Source: Skeletonema tropicum (Eukaryota; Bacillariophyta; Thalassiosirophyceae; Thalassiosirales; Thalassiosiraceae). Taken from it: a stretch of DNA of 64,000 bases. The position numbers and the translations under genes were made by a program. Below the pieces are notes generated by a model. The model was not told where the DNA came from. It did not search any database and saw only the letters and a list, made by a program, of their open reading frames with translations. The stretch is from positions 4,030,001-4,094,000 of the forward strand of contig CM074127.1 in NCBI GenBank assembly GCA_037178625.1. Reading direction: 5' to 3'. Shown here piece by piece: positions 1-11,700 of this stretch. Position 1 is the first letter of the stretch. Each line of letters opens with the position of its first letter.

Positions 1-1093
1 ACGAGGATATTCGGTGAAAGCTATATTGTGTCTGTTGAGCTTAGCAGAAAAGTGTGATTCGTTGGATAAGCAGCATCTGTTATTGGCTACTGATTCGCGT
101 GGGTGCACTCCTTTGCTAGCTGCAGTGAGTAGATTTGATCATATAAATGAAAATATCATCAGATGTTTGGTGAATCAAGATGTAAATGGGACATCTCTCT
201 TAATCCCACCTCCCGGCTCAAAGAAGAAACAAAAGCAGCACGCACCTCTGAAGTATGTTGCTTCCAGTGAATCAATCTTTGTCGGTGACGGTCTAGAAAG
301 TTCTGAAGATTTATTACGATTCATGCTCATCAAAACATACCTTGCGAGAATGAAGGAGATGTACCAAAATGATCACAACAGAGACATTTATGTAGCCGAG
401 AATGAAAGTGATGTCTGCCTTCTTCAGGCAGCAATCCTATGCTTCGACTTATTTGGCTCTTCAAAGACGGCTTCATCGATTATATCGTGTATCATACGGA
501 ATGGATTGCATCAAGTTGAGCGACTCCAGTCTCTTAGAGATTCTGTAGGAAACTTGACAATACACATTGCTTGCATTTCCAGTGCTGATTATAACAATCA
601 AATACTGAGACTGGTCTCGCGTGAAACAGATTATGGCATCAATAGTGAGGATTGTACTCTTCTAGAATACATCTTGAAATCGATCAGCCCAGACACACTG
701 TTAGTTCGAAACAATGCGAAGGATATACCTCTTCACTGTGCAATAAAGAGCAAACGATGCTGGCTAGATGTACATAGGCTTATTGATTCATGTGCAACTT
801 CAGCCAGTACTCGTACAGGCGCTGGAGAGCTACCTCTACATTTGGCTATAAAATGTGGTTACAGTAGTGATTACATAATGAAGTTATGGGCAAAGTATCC
901 AGAAGCTGCAATAATTTCGGATAATGGACTCTACCCCTTCCAACTTGCTGCCATCTCTGCTAGAGTACAAAAGCCATCCAAGAAATCGAAAAAGAAAGCC
1001 ACAAGCAAACCTGAAGATGTGTGGGATTCATTGTCAGTATCATATTTCTTCTTGCGGGAGTGTCCATCGTTAATACACCCTTGCTCTCTATAA
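1..1093 (+). CDS. Ankyrin-repeat-like protein, 5' truncated by the window edge
   Basis: The reading frame is open from base 2 to a TAA at 1091-1093. The first candidate start in the visible part is only a GTG, so the true start lies upstream and about 360 C-terminal residues are seen. Weak ankyrin-type units are visible, for example RGCTPLLAAV near the start and IPLHCAIKS, ELPLHLAIKCGY and LYPFQLAA in the last 130 residues; the spacing of about 33-37 residues fits ankyrin helices. A lysine-rich stretch (PSKKSKKKA) lies just before the C-terminus. Large numbers of such degenerate ankyrin proteins are known in diatoms, and partners cannot be inferred. It converges on the next gene with about 90 bp between stops. 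Confidence 0.6.
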   Translation, partial: RGYSVKAILCLLSLAEKCDSLDKQHLLLATDSRGCTPLLAAVSRFDHINENIIRCLVNQDVNGTSLLIPPPGSKKKQKQHAPLKYVASSESIFVGDGLESSEDLLRFMLIKTYLARMKEMYQNDHNRDIYVAENESDVCLLQAAILCFDLFGSSKTASSIISCIIRNGLHQVERLQSLRDSVGNLTIHIACISSADYNNQILRLVSRETDYGINSEDCTLLEYILKSISPDTLLVRNNAKDIPLHCAIKSKRCWLDVHRLIDSCATSASTRTGAGELPLHLAIKCGYSSDYIMKLWAKYPEAAIISDNGLYPFQLAAISARVQKPSKKSKKKATSKPEDVWDSLSVSYFFLRECPSLIHPCSL

Positions 1094-1181
1094 TCCAGCT
1101 GGACATTTCTGTCGATCGTTCTGTACAATAATGATTGGGTAGCAGTAGCTTCCTGATAACATACGAACGTCTGCTCTGGAT

Positions 1182-1928
1182 TCACTTCCAAAATCTACTT
1201 TTGTATGGATCGTTACTCTCTTCAATTTCTTTCTCCTTACGAGCCTTATCTTCTTTCAATATCTCCTCACTCCTATCCACTATTCTCTTAATATACTCTG
1301 GTTTTTCGTTTCCTTCATCAACATCTCTCCCAGGAAGCATGAACCGTACCTGAGCATCAGCAGCATTGCGCAGATTGTCTTGCCATGATGAATTCTTGGC
1401 ATTTTCCAGCATTGCAGCCAGTTGAGCTTCTTGTGGTGTTACATCTACCGATTGTGTCGATTGTTGTGTTTCCTCTGCGTAGTATCCGTCCTGTCGTCTA
1501 TTTGTCGCTGCATGTCGTTTGGCTTCCATAACATCTTGAACTTCAATGAATCCAACTATTGCAGCTGTATAGTGTGTGATAAACAATCTGTGAGTTGAAT
1601 AACATTCTAATTTTTATTGAATCAACATAATATTGTTCACCCTTCTTTACCTACCAAATGCAAGAGCCGTTCCGCCCACCAGGGCTGCAGACGAAGCCTT
1701 GGGATAGGTCTCGGCGTAGAACTTTAGTTGGCGAGCGAGCTTGCTCATGTCGAAGTGGTCGCTTTCTTTCTGTACCCAATACAAAAACGCCGATTGCAAT
1801 AACAAGCACGGGCTCAGTCGATAAGCGAAGCAATTTGTGAGCGAGAGTTTGAGTGAGTTGAGTGAGAGGTGAGAGTGAGTCATCCTATTCGAGTGCAACG
1901 CGAGAAAAGTGAAACCGAACATGCCCAT
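1182..1928 (-). CDS. Small two-exon membrane protein of unknown function
   Basis: Exon 1 runs 1928-1651 and exon 2 1587-1182, separated by a 63-bp intron (1588-1650; donor GTAAAG, acceptor CAG). The junction codon is AG|A (Arg), giving ...TALAFGR-LFITHYTAAIVGF, a continuous hydrophobic stretch that neither exon encodes alone; this supports the splice. The tail is hydrophilic, with an acidic/basic helix near the end and a terminal FWK. Translation may instead start at the in-frame ATG at 1748 (MSKLARQ), giving a compact protein of about 170 residues with one or two membrane helices. No family is recognised. A small organelle inner-membrane protein is possible but is only inference. Confidence 0.6.
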
Positions 1929-2003
1929 AATTTGAAAGACTTTCTTTCAGCCATCAACCATCGACCAAAACAAACGCAACATTCAAAATCGAAGAGTCGA
2001 TAC

Positions 2004-2392
2004 CAGGGCTGTATGTATACCTACTCCGAAAAAACGTAGGTACCTACGTATTGGGTAATACCCATCCGTATTTTCGACTGGGTACGTATTACCTGATTAC
2101 GTACCCATTACCTAGGTGACCCCGTTAGGTGCGAGTTAGGTCCTTGAATGGGTACTTTTCTGAAGAATTTCGGCCACTTCAGGGGTAAATTTCGCAATTT
2201 TACGGGTATTTCGAGCTCTTTTGTACCTGATTAGGAGTACCCAGAAGGTAGTTACCCTTAGGTACATACGTATCAGGTAAGTACCCATACAGAAATCGAG
2301 CAGGTACGTACGCAATAGTTACACCCAATACCCAAAAAATACCTGATACCTAGGTATTTTTTCGGTGGGTACGGAGTGGGTATACAGCCCTG
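2004..2392. mobile_element. hAT-type MITE (389 bp) with 8-bp target duplication
   Basis: The element begins CAGGGCTGTATGTATACC and ends with the inverted match GGGTATACAGCCCTG. It is flanked on both sides by GTCGATAC (1996-2003 and 2393-2400), a perfect 8-bp target-site duplication. A CAGGG terminus with an 8-bp duplication is typical of hAT transposons. No coding sequence is present. The interior is packed with short palindromic TACC/GGTA units (ACGTAGGTACCTACG, GGGTAATACCC, TACGTACCCA), so the strand can fold back extensively. It lies in the upstream region of the FG nucleoporin gene, ending 70 bp before that start codon. Confidence 0.9.
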
Positions 2393-2461
2393 GTCGATAC
2401 ATACCATCATGGCCATGTTGTGATCGCGATAGCGTCGTCACCACATCATGCTTGAATAATA

Positions 2462-5400
2462 ATGTCAACGTCCATCAGTAACTTATCATCCAGCGACGAC
2501 AGCAGACGTGTTGCTCTAGGCAGCGGCGGCAACATCTCGGCAGCTTCATCATTGAACACTCCTTCGGGATCTCCTTACATTTTATCGCCACCACCGCTCC
2601 CCACTCCGCAAACAGCACAGACAATATCTACTACAACAGGACAATCATCCTCCACAACACCAACACTTGCGTCGTCTCTTCATGACTCACGAACTCCAAT
2701 GACGGTCCAATTACAGCGGTTGCTTCAGCCGACTCCTCCTATTGCCGATGCAACTCCAGAACAGCATCGTACAGGATTACAACCAGCTGTCGCGACTCCT
2801 TCCCGTCCATTAACACCCATCATCATTCCGGCCACGCCCTCTCCCTTCACCATTGATCAATTCCTACAACAGTCTGGACTGCCTCCAAATTTATCACGTA
2901 CGGCAACCAGCGTAGTGGTCACTGTGCTCTCATGGATCGCAACAATTATCAATGGAATAGTCGGTGCCATTGTATCTCGATTCAAAGCATGGTGGCATAA
3001 CGTCATTTCCAGAAACTTTCCAAATACTGCCGATATCGTCGAAGCCTTGCTAGAGTCCGCTTTGGAGGTGTGCCAATTTCTAATCAAGGCGGCAAAGTTT
3101 TCATCGCCGTATGTGGTGTGGCTTATTCAGACATTGATTGCAACTATCCTCTTTATTGGAGGAAGCTTTGTTTGTGGAATTATCATTTTGTCGAAAGGGA
3201 GGGATGCAGCTCAGAGTAGTGGGGCAGGAGAAGTACAATCTTCGGCTATGAAGTCGTTGAATGAATCGATTCAGAATAGTCCGTTTTATAGTAGGAAGGC
3301 GGTGCCGTTTACTCCGAGGTTTGTCGTGGCTAACAGTGATCGGGTGAATGCTGCTGTTGCTAATGTCGGTGATGTTCAAACCACAACAACATTCAAGTCA
3401 CCACCTTTGACGAATACCATTCCACTCAAACCATCTGCCAGCAAATCTACGCCTCCTGTGAGTGTAATGAAAAGACACTCCAGCTTTCAGTCGAATCCCA
3501 ATACTCCAAACGTTGCCAAGCCCACACCAAAGACGAGACGAGTGCTATTTTCCGAGTCAGAACATGGGCAGGTGGATACGGAACAATTCTTTTACGATAA
3601 GACCATGCCAAGTGCACGTAAACTTCCCAGACCCAATGAGAATAGGCAGCAGATGATTGTTGTGGCTGAAGCAACACAGACTACTGATACTCCGAACAAA
3701 ACGTCGCCGACTAACTCTGCATCAAAAGTCTTGCGCCCATCTAAATTTGGTGCCAGTGGTACAACTGAGAACAAGATACAACAACAAAGCGTAATTCAGG
3801 TGGCAACAGTGAACCAACCCAGTACTGCGGAGAAGCAACAGCAAGCTCAGCAAGATGAACAGAACAAGCAACAATACATTGAAAAGTATGGACTTCTTCC
3901 CTCTATTACTCCTCTATCCAAGCGGTATGGTCGGATGAAGCGCCAGCAAGGTCAATCTTTTGCTATTGCAAAGCCTTCTTCCAAAAATGTCGCTGCATCT
4001 ACTGGTAATAACGTCAGCAATAATGTCAAGCGCAAACGTCGCGATATTATGAGTGCTGCTTCTCGCATGGGAAGACGACGCCTGAATAATCATCGTACTG
4101 GTGGCTCATCTCTGCCAGTAGTACTGCTCGGTAAGAATCGCACTCCAATGAAACGACGAAGAGAGGACGAAATGAACCGTGCCGATGAGTGGGTGTGGAG
4201 AGCCATGAATAGTGATGGTGAAAAGGAGAATTTAGACTCTCAGGATGGCGGGGCACCCAAGCGAACCAAGTTTGGCAATGATGTGCCGGCACCGGCATTG
4301 TCTTCAGGATTGTCAACTCCTCCAAAGAGTGCCAAGAAGGCCTCTCAGTCTGTTATGACGCCTCCTAAAACTCCTGGCCCGTCGACCTTTTCTTTTGGAA
4401 GTTCCACCCCGGCGCCAAAGTCAAACAAGAACAGCGACATTGGTGCCACACCGGCGAAGACTCCGTTGCCATCTTTTGCTTTTAACGATGCATCGTCTTC
4501 TTCTTCAGCTGGATTTTCGTTTGGCAATAGTGCATCTTCCTCCGGTGGTGATGCTGTAGACACGCCTTCTGTAGCTGCAGCAGCAACGAAGCCCGAGGAA
4601 AAGGAAGTTAGTGGACCGTCTTTTGCGTTTGGTAGCACTCCTGCAAAGACTGACACCGCTGCGCCTTCGTTTTCCTTTGGTGATACTGCTTCCAAGACGA
4701 ATGATGCGACACCTGCTGCATCATTCTCTTTTGGTGCGCCTTCCGCAGTTAAGCCAGAAGAGAAGAAAGATTCTGCATCTGGTACGGCTAGTGCAACCGC
4801 GTCTGACGAGAACAAGGGCTCAGACAAGAGTCAAGCGTTTTCCTTTGGGGCAACTTCGACTCCTGTGCCTAATAGTGCTCAGGATACGACAGCAAAAGCC
4901 TCCTTTTCTTTCGGCTCAGTCGGACAACCGAATACGCCAGCCACGTCAGCTTCTACATCTAACGAAACAAAGCCAACTCCTTCACTTTCATTTGGAGGGG
5001 CGAGTGCGACAACACCATCTTCTACTTTTGCATTTGGAGCGACAAATCCAACTCCATCTGACGCCCATGCACCTGCAGCTACGGCTCATATTGATCCAAA
5101 GCAAGCTCCGTCGTTCTCGTTCGGAGGGGCGAGTGCGGCAACGCCATCTTCTACTTTTGCATTTGGAGCAACTAATCAAACTCCATCTGAAGCCCCTACA
5201 CCTGCAGTAGCAGCTCCTAGTGATACAAAGCAAGCTCCGTCGTTCTCGTTTGGAGGTTCTACTGCAGCCCCACCATCTTCAGAACTTGCAGCACCTGCAG
5301 CAGCGGCACCGAGTGAAACAAAGCAGACACCATCATTCGCATTTGGTAATCCGGCTGTATCTGCACCAGCTTCGACGTTTTCGTTCGGATCAACTAATCA

Positions 5401-5575
5401 ACCTCCCGCGGCAGCTCCTGTCATCGGAGGAACTTCTGCTCCACCTACGTTTGCTTTCGGTGGTCAAGCCCCAGTAGCCGGAGGTCTATCATCTAATCCC
5501 AGCTCATTTTCCCTGGGAGGCTCAGCATCTGGTGCGTCTGCGAGACGAAGAGCAAGATCGGGCCGACGCAAGTAG
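2462..5575 (+). CDS. FG-repeat nucleoporin with two predicted membrane segments
   Basis: Single-exon protein of 1037 residues. The C-terminal 400 residues carry many FG units of the FxFG and SFxFG type (SFSFG, SFAFG, TFAFG) in Ser/Thr/Ala/Pro-rich spacers, the signature of nucleoporins that form the transport barrier. The N-terminal 120 residues are Ser/Thr/Pro-rich. Two hydrophobic stretches lie at about residues 146-173 and 215-243, followed by a basic middle region (KRYGRMKRQQ, KRKRRDIM) and a basic C-terminus (ARRRARSGRRK). Animal POM121 combines an N-terminal membrane anchor with FG repeats, while Nup153/Nup1-type proteins end in a basic tail; this protein shows both traits. Two near-identical FG-spacer units at about 4990-5070 and 5110-5190 indicate recent internal duplication. 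FG identity is secure; orthology to POM121 or Nup1 is not. Confidence 0.88.
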   Translation: MSTSISNLSSSDDSRRVALGSGGNISAASSLNTPSGSPYILSPPPLPTPQTAQTISTTTGQSSSTTPTLASSLHDSRTPMTVQLQRLLQPTPPIADATPEQHRTGLQPAVATPSRPLTPIIIPATPSPFTIDQFLQQSGLPPNLSRTATSVVVTVLSWIATIINGIVGAIVSRFKAWWHNVISRNFPNTADIVEALLESALEVCQFLIKAAKFSSPYVVWLIQTLIATILFIGGSFVCGIIILSKGRDAAQSSGAGEVQSSAMKSLNESIQNSPFYSRKAVPFTPRFVVANSDRVNAAVANVGDVQTTTTFKSPPLTNTIPLKPSASKSTPPVSVMKRHSSFQSNPNTPNVAKPTPKTRRVLFSESEHGQVDTEQFFYDKTMPSARKLPRPNENRQQMIVVAEATQTTDTPNKTSPTNSASKVLRPSKFGASGTTENKIQQQSVIQVATVNQPSTAEKQQQAQQDEQNKQQYIEKYGLLPSITPLSKRYGRMKRQQGQSFAIAKPSSKNVAASTGNNVSNNVKRKRRDIMSAASRMGRRRLNNHRTGGSSLPVVLLGKNRTPMKRRREDEMNRADEWVWRAMNSDGEKENLDSQDGGAPKRTKFGNDVPAPALSSGLSTPPKSAKKASQSVMTPPKTPGPSTFSFGSSTPAPKSNKNSDIGATPAKTPLPSFAFNDASSSSSAGFSFGNSASSSGGDAVDTPSVAAAATKPEEKEVSGPSFAFGSTPAKTDTAAPSFSFGDTASKTNDATPAASFSFGAPSAVKPEEKKDSASGTASATASDENKGSDKSQAFSFGATSTPVPNSAQDTTAKASFSFGSVGQPNTPATSASTSNETKPTPSLSFGGASATTPSSTFAFGATNPTPSDAHAPAATAHIDPKQAPSFSFGGASAATPSSTFAFGATNQTPSEAPTPAVAAPSDTKQAPSFSFGGSTAAPPSSELAAPAAAAPSETKQTPSFAFGNPAVSAPASTFSFGSTNQPPAAAPVIGGTSAPPTFAFGGQAPVAGGLSSNPSSFSLGGSASGASARRRARSGRRK

Positions 5576-5838
5576 ATTCGGATAGCGACTTGATAGGTAG
5601 TTCTATTAAACTATTTAAACTGAACCACGCAATTTGATAGCGTGCTGATGAGGCGAATGATTGATTGACATACGTCTCATAACTGTCACAGCTCTACTTG
5701 TAGCTATGTACTTAGAAGTAGAGAGAGAGAGCGTTTTTTACATGACATCTTAGTTCCCGTTTGGTCTTACTTTATTTCGGGAAGCGGGATTTTCTGCACT
5801 CAAATCAATGAAGGGCGTTTTATGCCATTGTGTCAACC

Positions 5839-8673
5839 ATGCCGGCTCTAGTTGTATGGGAGCCACTAATCGCCGCGGGCGATGATCTCTACCTCCTGTC
5901 CACTTGTAGAATCTGTCTGTATTTGGTTGAAATGGGCCTGGGTGAGAATTTTTTGAATTCGTTTACTTTTGCCAACTGATCCTTGCATCTTCTCATTGAT
6001 TTGACGTCCAGTGATCCCAATCACATACTTTGTTATAAGGAATGATCACGATCCAAGGCCTTTTGTGGAGGTAGGGTGTGTAGGAAGTGTGCATACGTTT
6101 GACAGGTGGAAGAAGTTGGCAGAGGTAATTTGTATTTTCACCACAATTGCGAGTGTAATTGCTATAGCTATTTCATTTGCCATTTGCCAAGTTTCTCGAC
6201 GCGGCACTCCAACTGATACAGCTGCAAGACGTCTATTAGTGCCATTATGCAAGTGCAACATGGTCTCTGTGTTGTTGATGAAGTTTTCTATATTGGTGTT
6301 AGTTGCTATCATCTTTTATGGCACTAATCGATATTGCAGCTGTGTGCAAAACACTATTGGGATTGATAAGCTAGAAGGACGCCAGTCATGTCCATCAGTA
6401 CGAGAATGGTTTTATTTGGTTCGAGTGTTTGTGTTCATGTTAGTAGTAGATATTTTGATTCCGAGTGTACTATTCGTTTGTATACTGAAATCGAGAGCAC
6501 GATTATTGTATAGGAATATTCGACCGCAGAGAGAAAAAGTGGCTGAAGATGATCACAGGTGGTGGCAAATGTGCTGTAAAAGATTGTGTGAATGTTCATC
6601 ATTGATGACATGCTACATGTTTGGAGGGCAGCGCATAGCAGCTGCGCGATATGTTGACGTCTCAATCGCATTGACTGCATTCTTTGAGGACAGAGGTTCG
6701 CTTGATATTGTGCCCTCTGACGTTGCAGCGGCTCTAGTTTGTCTGGTGAATATACAAACTAGAAAACAAATTGAATGTCGGAATGAGCTCATGAAAGAGG
6801 GAGGAGGGATCTACGCAAAAGACAAAAAGTTTCTTGGCAAGCTATGGGGCTCAATGAAAGCTAGGCGACAACGGCAAAAACAAATTTTGGGCGTGGACAT
6901 TGAAACTGGGACCTGCAAACAGGAAGAAACTTCATTGGAACAAAATGTAAGTGGATTGAATCAACCAAATATTGAGGAAATGGGAGACAATGACTGTGAT
7001 CAGCGAGACGAGAATGAAAGCTATGATTTGTCAATCACTCAAACAACATCGTCGAATAATCTGACTGATAGAGAGTTGTCAGAGGTTCTTGCGATGTTGA
7101 AATCTCAAGATGATGGTGGAATTATGTCACAGGTGATGTTCAGTGAAGATCATCGAGATGGAGCAATGACATATAGACCAACCATCCGACGAAAGCTGAG
7201 TCCAGAAAACTCATTTGATCGACAATTTTTGAGTGAAGGAGCTCGGTATAGTAGAGTTGCGCTGGCAGCTTACTCTTGGATGATGTATCTGTGGACAAGT
7301 AGGTGCATTGGATGTTGCGAATTATCTGCAGTAACATTGTGCGAGTTATGCATGTGTCGACCTAGGTATTGTCGCACCAAAAATCATGTAATTGGCGACA
7401 ACTTGTGTGCTTGGAAGCAAACATCGGTGCTGAAGACTTTAGGTATCGAGGAGCGTGATTTCTTATTCGCCAACTTTCGAAACGATGTAAATGTCTGCCC
7501 TTACATTGTCCTCGTTGATAGGAGATGTAAGAAAATCCTCATTGTTATACGTGGAACTCTGTCATTTGAAGACATGATCAGTGATGTGACGATAAGCCCA
7601 GATCCACTCGATGATGTTGGAGAGGAATTTGGATTTGATGGGACGGGTGAGTTTTGTCACCGCGGGATGCTCGAGGCTGCCACGTATGTCTACGATGATA
7701 TGGAAGCGCGTAAAGTGCTTTGTCAGGCTTTTGAAGAACATCCTGAGTTCAACCTCAGAATTATGGGTCATTCTCTTGGAGCGGGTGTCGCCGCAGTGCT
7801 AGGCCTAATGATGCGCAAACAATACCCCCTTCTAAAGTGAGTTCCTTTACTGTATGAAGATGTAGTTGGAAGTATTCTTTTCACTCACATGCAAAACTTA
7901 TTGGTTGTTGAAGATGTCTTTGTTTCAGTCCTCCCGGCTGTGTGTTCACGAAAAGAACAGCAGCAGAGAGTAAGGAATACGCCTGGAGCTATGTTTTACA
8001 CAACGACATTGTCCCGAGACTATCGTATCACTCTCTTGCGAATCTGAGAAATGATGTGATTCAAATGATAGCCCGCATAAAGGTGCCAAAACATGAAGTA
8101 TTCGCGAAGAATTTGAGGTAAGTAGTCTCTTTGAAGTGGTTGACGATCTTGCATTTCTGTATGTTTCTCACCGAAGAAGAAATCATATCTTTACATACCA
8201 TTAGATATCGGAGTGAATCGAAAATAGAAGATCTCACATCAGAAATGATACACAAAAAAGAATCAATCCCTCAATCTACTTTCTATGACCAATTCTCTCG
8301 TTATATGGAGCTACAAAAAGGAAGAGAAAATGAGATGATGCAAGTAAGAATGGTATGCCCGGGTAAAATTTGCCAACTATATCGAACATCTGAGAAGTTG
8401 AGCAATGTCCCTTGCAGCTCTATCATAAAGTGCTTGAGGTGTGCAACTGCAGCCTGCGGTCTCGCAAGAACCCAAAAATACACGGTTCTTTGGACGGAAG
8501 CCGAAGATTTGAGTTATATCCGCATTTCAACATCCATGATGGTGGATCATTTTCCTTACAACGTTTCGCGAGCGCTGCAGGTTGCTGCTGAATCGGTCGA
8601 TATTTTTGATATTAGAACCGACGAGATCATTTCAAATGAACTTCTGCAAGATGGCGAGAAGAAAAGAAGTTAG
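5839..8673 (+). CDS. Class 3 lipase, sn-1-specific diacylglycerol-lipase-like membrane enzyme
   Basis: Four exons are deduced: 5839-5941, 6012-7836, 7929-8117 and 8205-8673. The GT-AG introns are 70, 92 and 87 bp and their phases agree, giving 861 residues. Exon 1 supplies the only good ATG. Hydrophobic segments in the first 220 residues (VICIFTTIASVIAIAISF and LVRVFVFMLVVDILIPSV among them) give about four membrane helices, as in animal DAGL. The alpha/beta-hydrolase core has IVIRGTLSFEDMISD and the nucleophile elbow GHSLGAG (Ser about 622), then NDIVPRLS carrying the probable catalytic Asp and DHFPYNVSRAL carrying the probable His. A charged, Ser-rich insert of about 200 residues separates the membrane part from the core. 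It would hydrolyse diacylglycerol to monoacylglycerol plus a fatty acid at a membrane; substrate is inferred from the family. Confidence 0.85.
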
Positions 8674-8750
8674 TGTATGTCAGTTATTAGGAGATGTTGT
8701 TGTTTAAGTAAGTAGGTTTCAGAATTAGACTTCGTAACTGCATGATGCTG

Positions 8751-11700
8751 TTAGTCCATTTTCTTTGCTGCACTAGACTTTTCACAACGGCCTGAAAAGA
8801 AATCTTCCCCTTTGCAGATGAGACGGGGTCCTGCGTAGCACCCTTTCATAACGCCAATCATGACTTCTGGCAATTCATCGTCATTCCTGCCCTCAATAAC
8901 GAATCCAAAAGTTCCAATAGCACTGTCGAAATAATCCTTCAGATATGACATTGCCTGCTTGAAAAGGTACGGGAAAGGGTGAAAGCTTATTTCGAAACTC
9001 ATCGCATTCAAAGATGGATAATCAGTGAAGAAACCAGTCACTTGATTACGTTTGATGAGAACTGGCTTTCCGTTATACTTTGAAATGTAGGCTGGAATTC
9101 CAAGCTCTTCCAAATTAGCTGAAGGAATAAGTTTGAAGCGGGCTTGAAAAGTGGGGTCAGATGGTGCTCGTATGCAGTACTCCTCCCACAATCGCACACC
9201 ATTCACAATGCGTTTTTGTACGTCGATGTCAGATTCTGATTCGTCTGTAGATGGATTGTAACCAGGCGCAGTGACTCGACGCAGTATTGCCCTAGTCTCT
9301 TCTTTCATCCTGAAATATCCCACGAACGTGACACCTGGACCATCGTCCGTACTCTGTCCAAATCTAGGAGCCTCTGTTGGGATGGCAAGTGAAGCAATGA
9401 AAATATCAGGGCTTCGCCATGTTTTTGGTGTGTCGTCGTCATCGAATGTTACATCTGGTAATTTCACCCTGGTTGCAACATCAGGGAAACGAGTGTTTGA
9501 TGAGAAGCAGTCCACTGCTATGCATTCATAAAGCTCTCCAGGACAGGGGATCTTTTTCTTTGTCGTTAAATATCCATGACTTCTGACGCCTATTGTCGAA
9601 TATGATATTGGGAGCCATGATGGCAAATCAAGTTCAGTATTCTTCACAATACTTGATACCTTTATTGTCGTACTACCGGCAATTGGTTTGAAAGATTTGT
9701 CAGACGATGGCAGCGCAGCAGGTATTTCTTCTTCTGTTGTAATGTCGACGCTTTTAATTTGACGACGTACTGATGAGACTTTCGGCCGAGTACAAAGCTT
9801 CCATATTCCAAAGTTTGTGAAAACAAAAAGCTTCCAAAATTGATCGATAGATGTGGAGGATGATCGAGCTAGTAGAAGAGCTCCGTTAACCGCGGCACAT
9901 GCAATGTACAAATTATTACCCGCAAGCATCCAATTGTCATCGGTACCACATCTGTCATCGTCACTGACAACAGATCGAGAAGACAGAGCAGTGCCTGACG
10001 CCCTAGCCGTTACCTCTCGGGTCACGGTACCCGTTTCATTATCAGTTGCTCTGCATTCTTGGCCATCTTTGCGTTTGATACAATAATTCTCCAACTCCCA
10101 ATTCCCTTCCTTTGGCTTCTCTGCAATACTCAAACTGGACTCGACAATTACATCTGTCAAGATGGCCAACCATTCCATCATCATGCCGTGGCTATCAAAT
10201 GCAAACTTCCATTGGGTCATTGACTTCACCTTGAGTGAGAGACAAAACGGAGTTGGTGCTCCCGAATGGCCCATTGAGGCCGAAACTGAGACCCTTTCTT
10301 TTGAAGACGATAAATCAAGAATCCCACGGGGTGTATCTCCAGAGGGTGATTTTAGTATATCAATACCTGCTGCGAAACGAGACAAGCCGTCCTTGGCTGT
10401 TTGTATCTGTTGCTCGGCAGCTAGAGCAGCTTGCTCTATGCCCTTTTTCAGCGAAGTAATTGCTTCCCGTGGAGTCGAAGTATCATCCTGTTCGTTACTA
10501 TCTCTTGGTGTTGATCCCCCATCCTCACGGTCTTCGCCAGTGGCATTCTTCTTTTCGTCCTCCTTTGCCTCCTCGAGAGTCGAATAATACACCAACTTGG
10601 TCCCCCGCAGTTCCACACGCCGCTTTTCCCACGCATTCACACTATGCTTTCCAAAGCCAGACCTGCGTTTCCACAGGACTCCAGATATACGCGCCTCTAG
10701 TTGTTGTTCGGATGAATCCTCTTCTTCCGTACCAATTATTTTGTTTAACATAGGTAGAGGAGGCATATTGATTGGCCATTTGGCACCACCACCACCAGCA
10801 TTCTCGTCTCCACGGAGGGATGACAATCTCTGACCAAATGTTGGTGACGATTGTGGTTGTTGAGGCAGTAGTGCATTCGGATCACTTCCAAACCCCTCCA
10901 TCTTTTTTCGTTTGGGCGTCTCCGCTCTCTTTGCTTCGCCGTCAGTTGTGGCTGTTGTGGCACTAACTTCATCCCCATTGTCTGCATTATTGGTCGATTT
11001 CTTTAAAGTTTGATCTTCAAAAAACTTGCCCAAATCAGCAGTCCATTGAGACGGTGGCTTACCCTGTTCCGTCTTGATAAAGTTTTTGATATCCTTCCCA
11101 AGTTGTTGCAAATCTTGTGCACCTTGTTGCAGATTGATAATATTACCACCGTGATGAGTTTTATTTTGTCCGTGTCGACTATTCGCCATACGCTTCGCTT
11201 CCTCAATTAATTTCTGCTGTTGCACATCCGGCTGTGCAATGAGTTGCAATTGTTCTGGAGTAAAATGTTTCCCATTCTGAGCTGCCATGGCCATAGCCTT
11301 GGCCCTAATGATGATTGGATCGGTTTCTTCGTCTTCGTCATCGGCACTGTTGTGAAGTGGCGTATCTTTCTTGGGCCCGTGATTGCTGGGAGATGTGCCT
11401 CGTTTGGGATCATTCAAGTCGGGATGGAGGGCTCGATCGATGGATAATTGTGTAGGTCCTCCACCAGAGGAACATGACGCGACGATGGGGATACCATCTT
11501 GATCACCATCGTCGTTGGATGCTGCGTTCGATTTGCCCGTCGCTGTACGAAACACGGAATCAGCTGAAGGTGTCATCGTGTCATCATCAATTTCACCGCC
11601 ACGGCTGCTTCCAGACGCCAAGTGTTTATATTTTGGATGCCCCTCGGCAGCAAGGACAGCCCAGGCCTCCCTAGCTGGAACTATTCTTCCACTTCGAATG

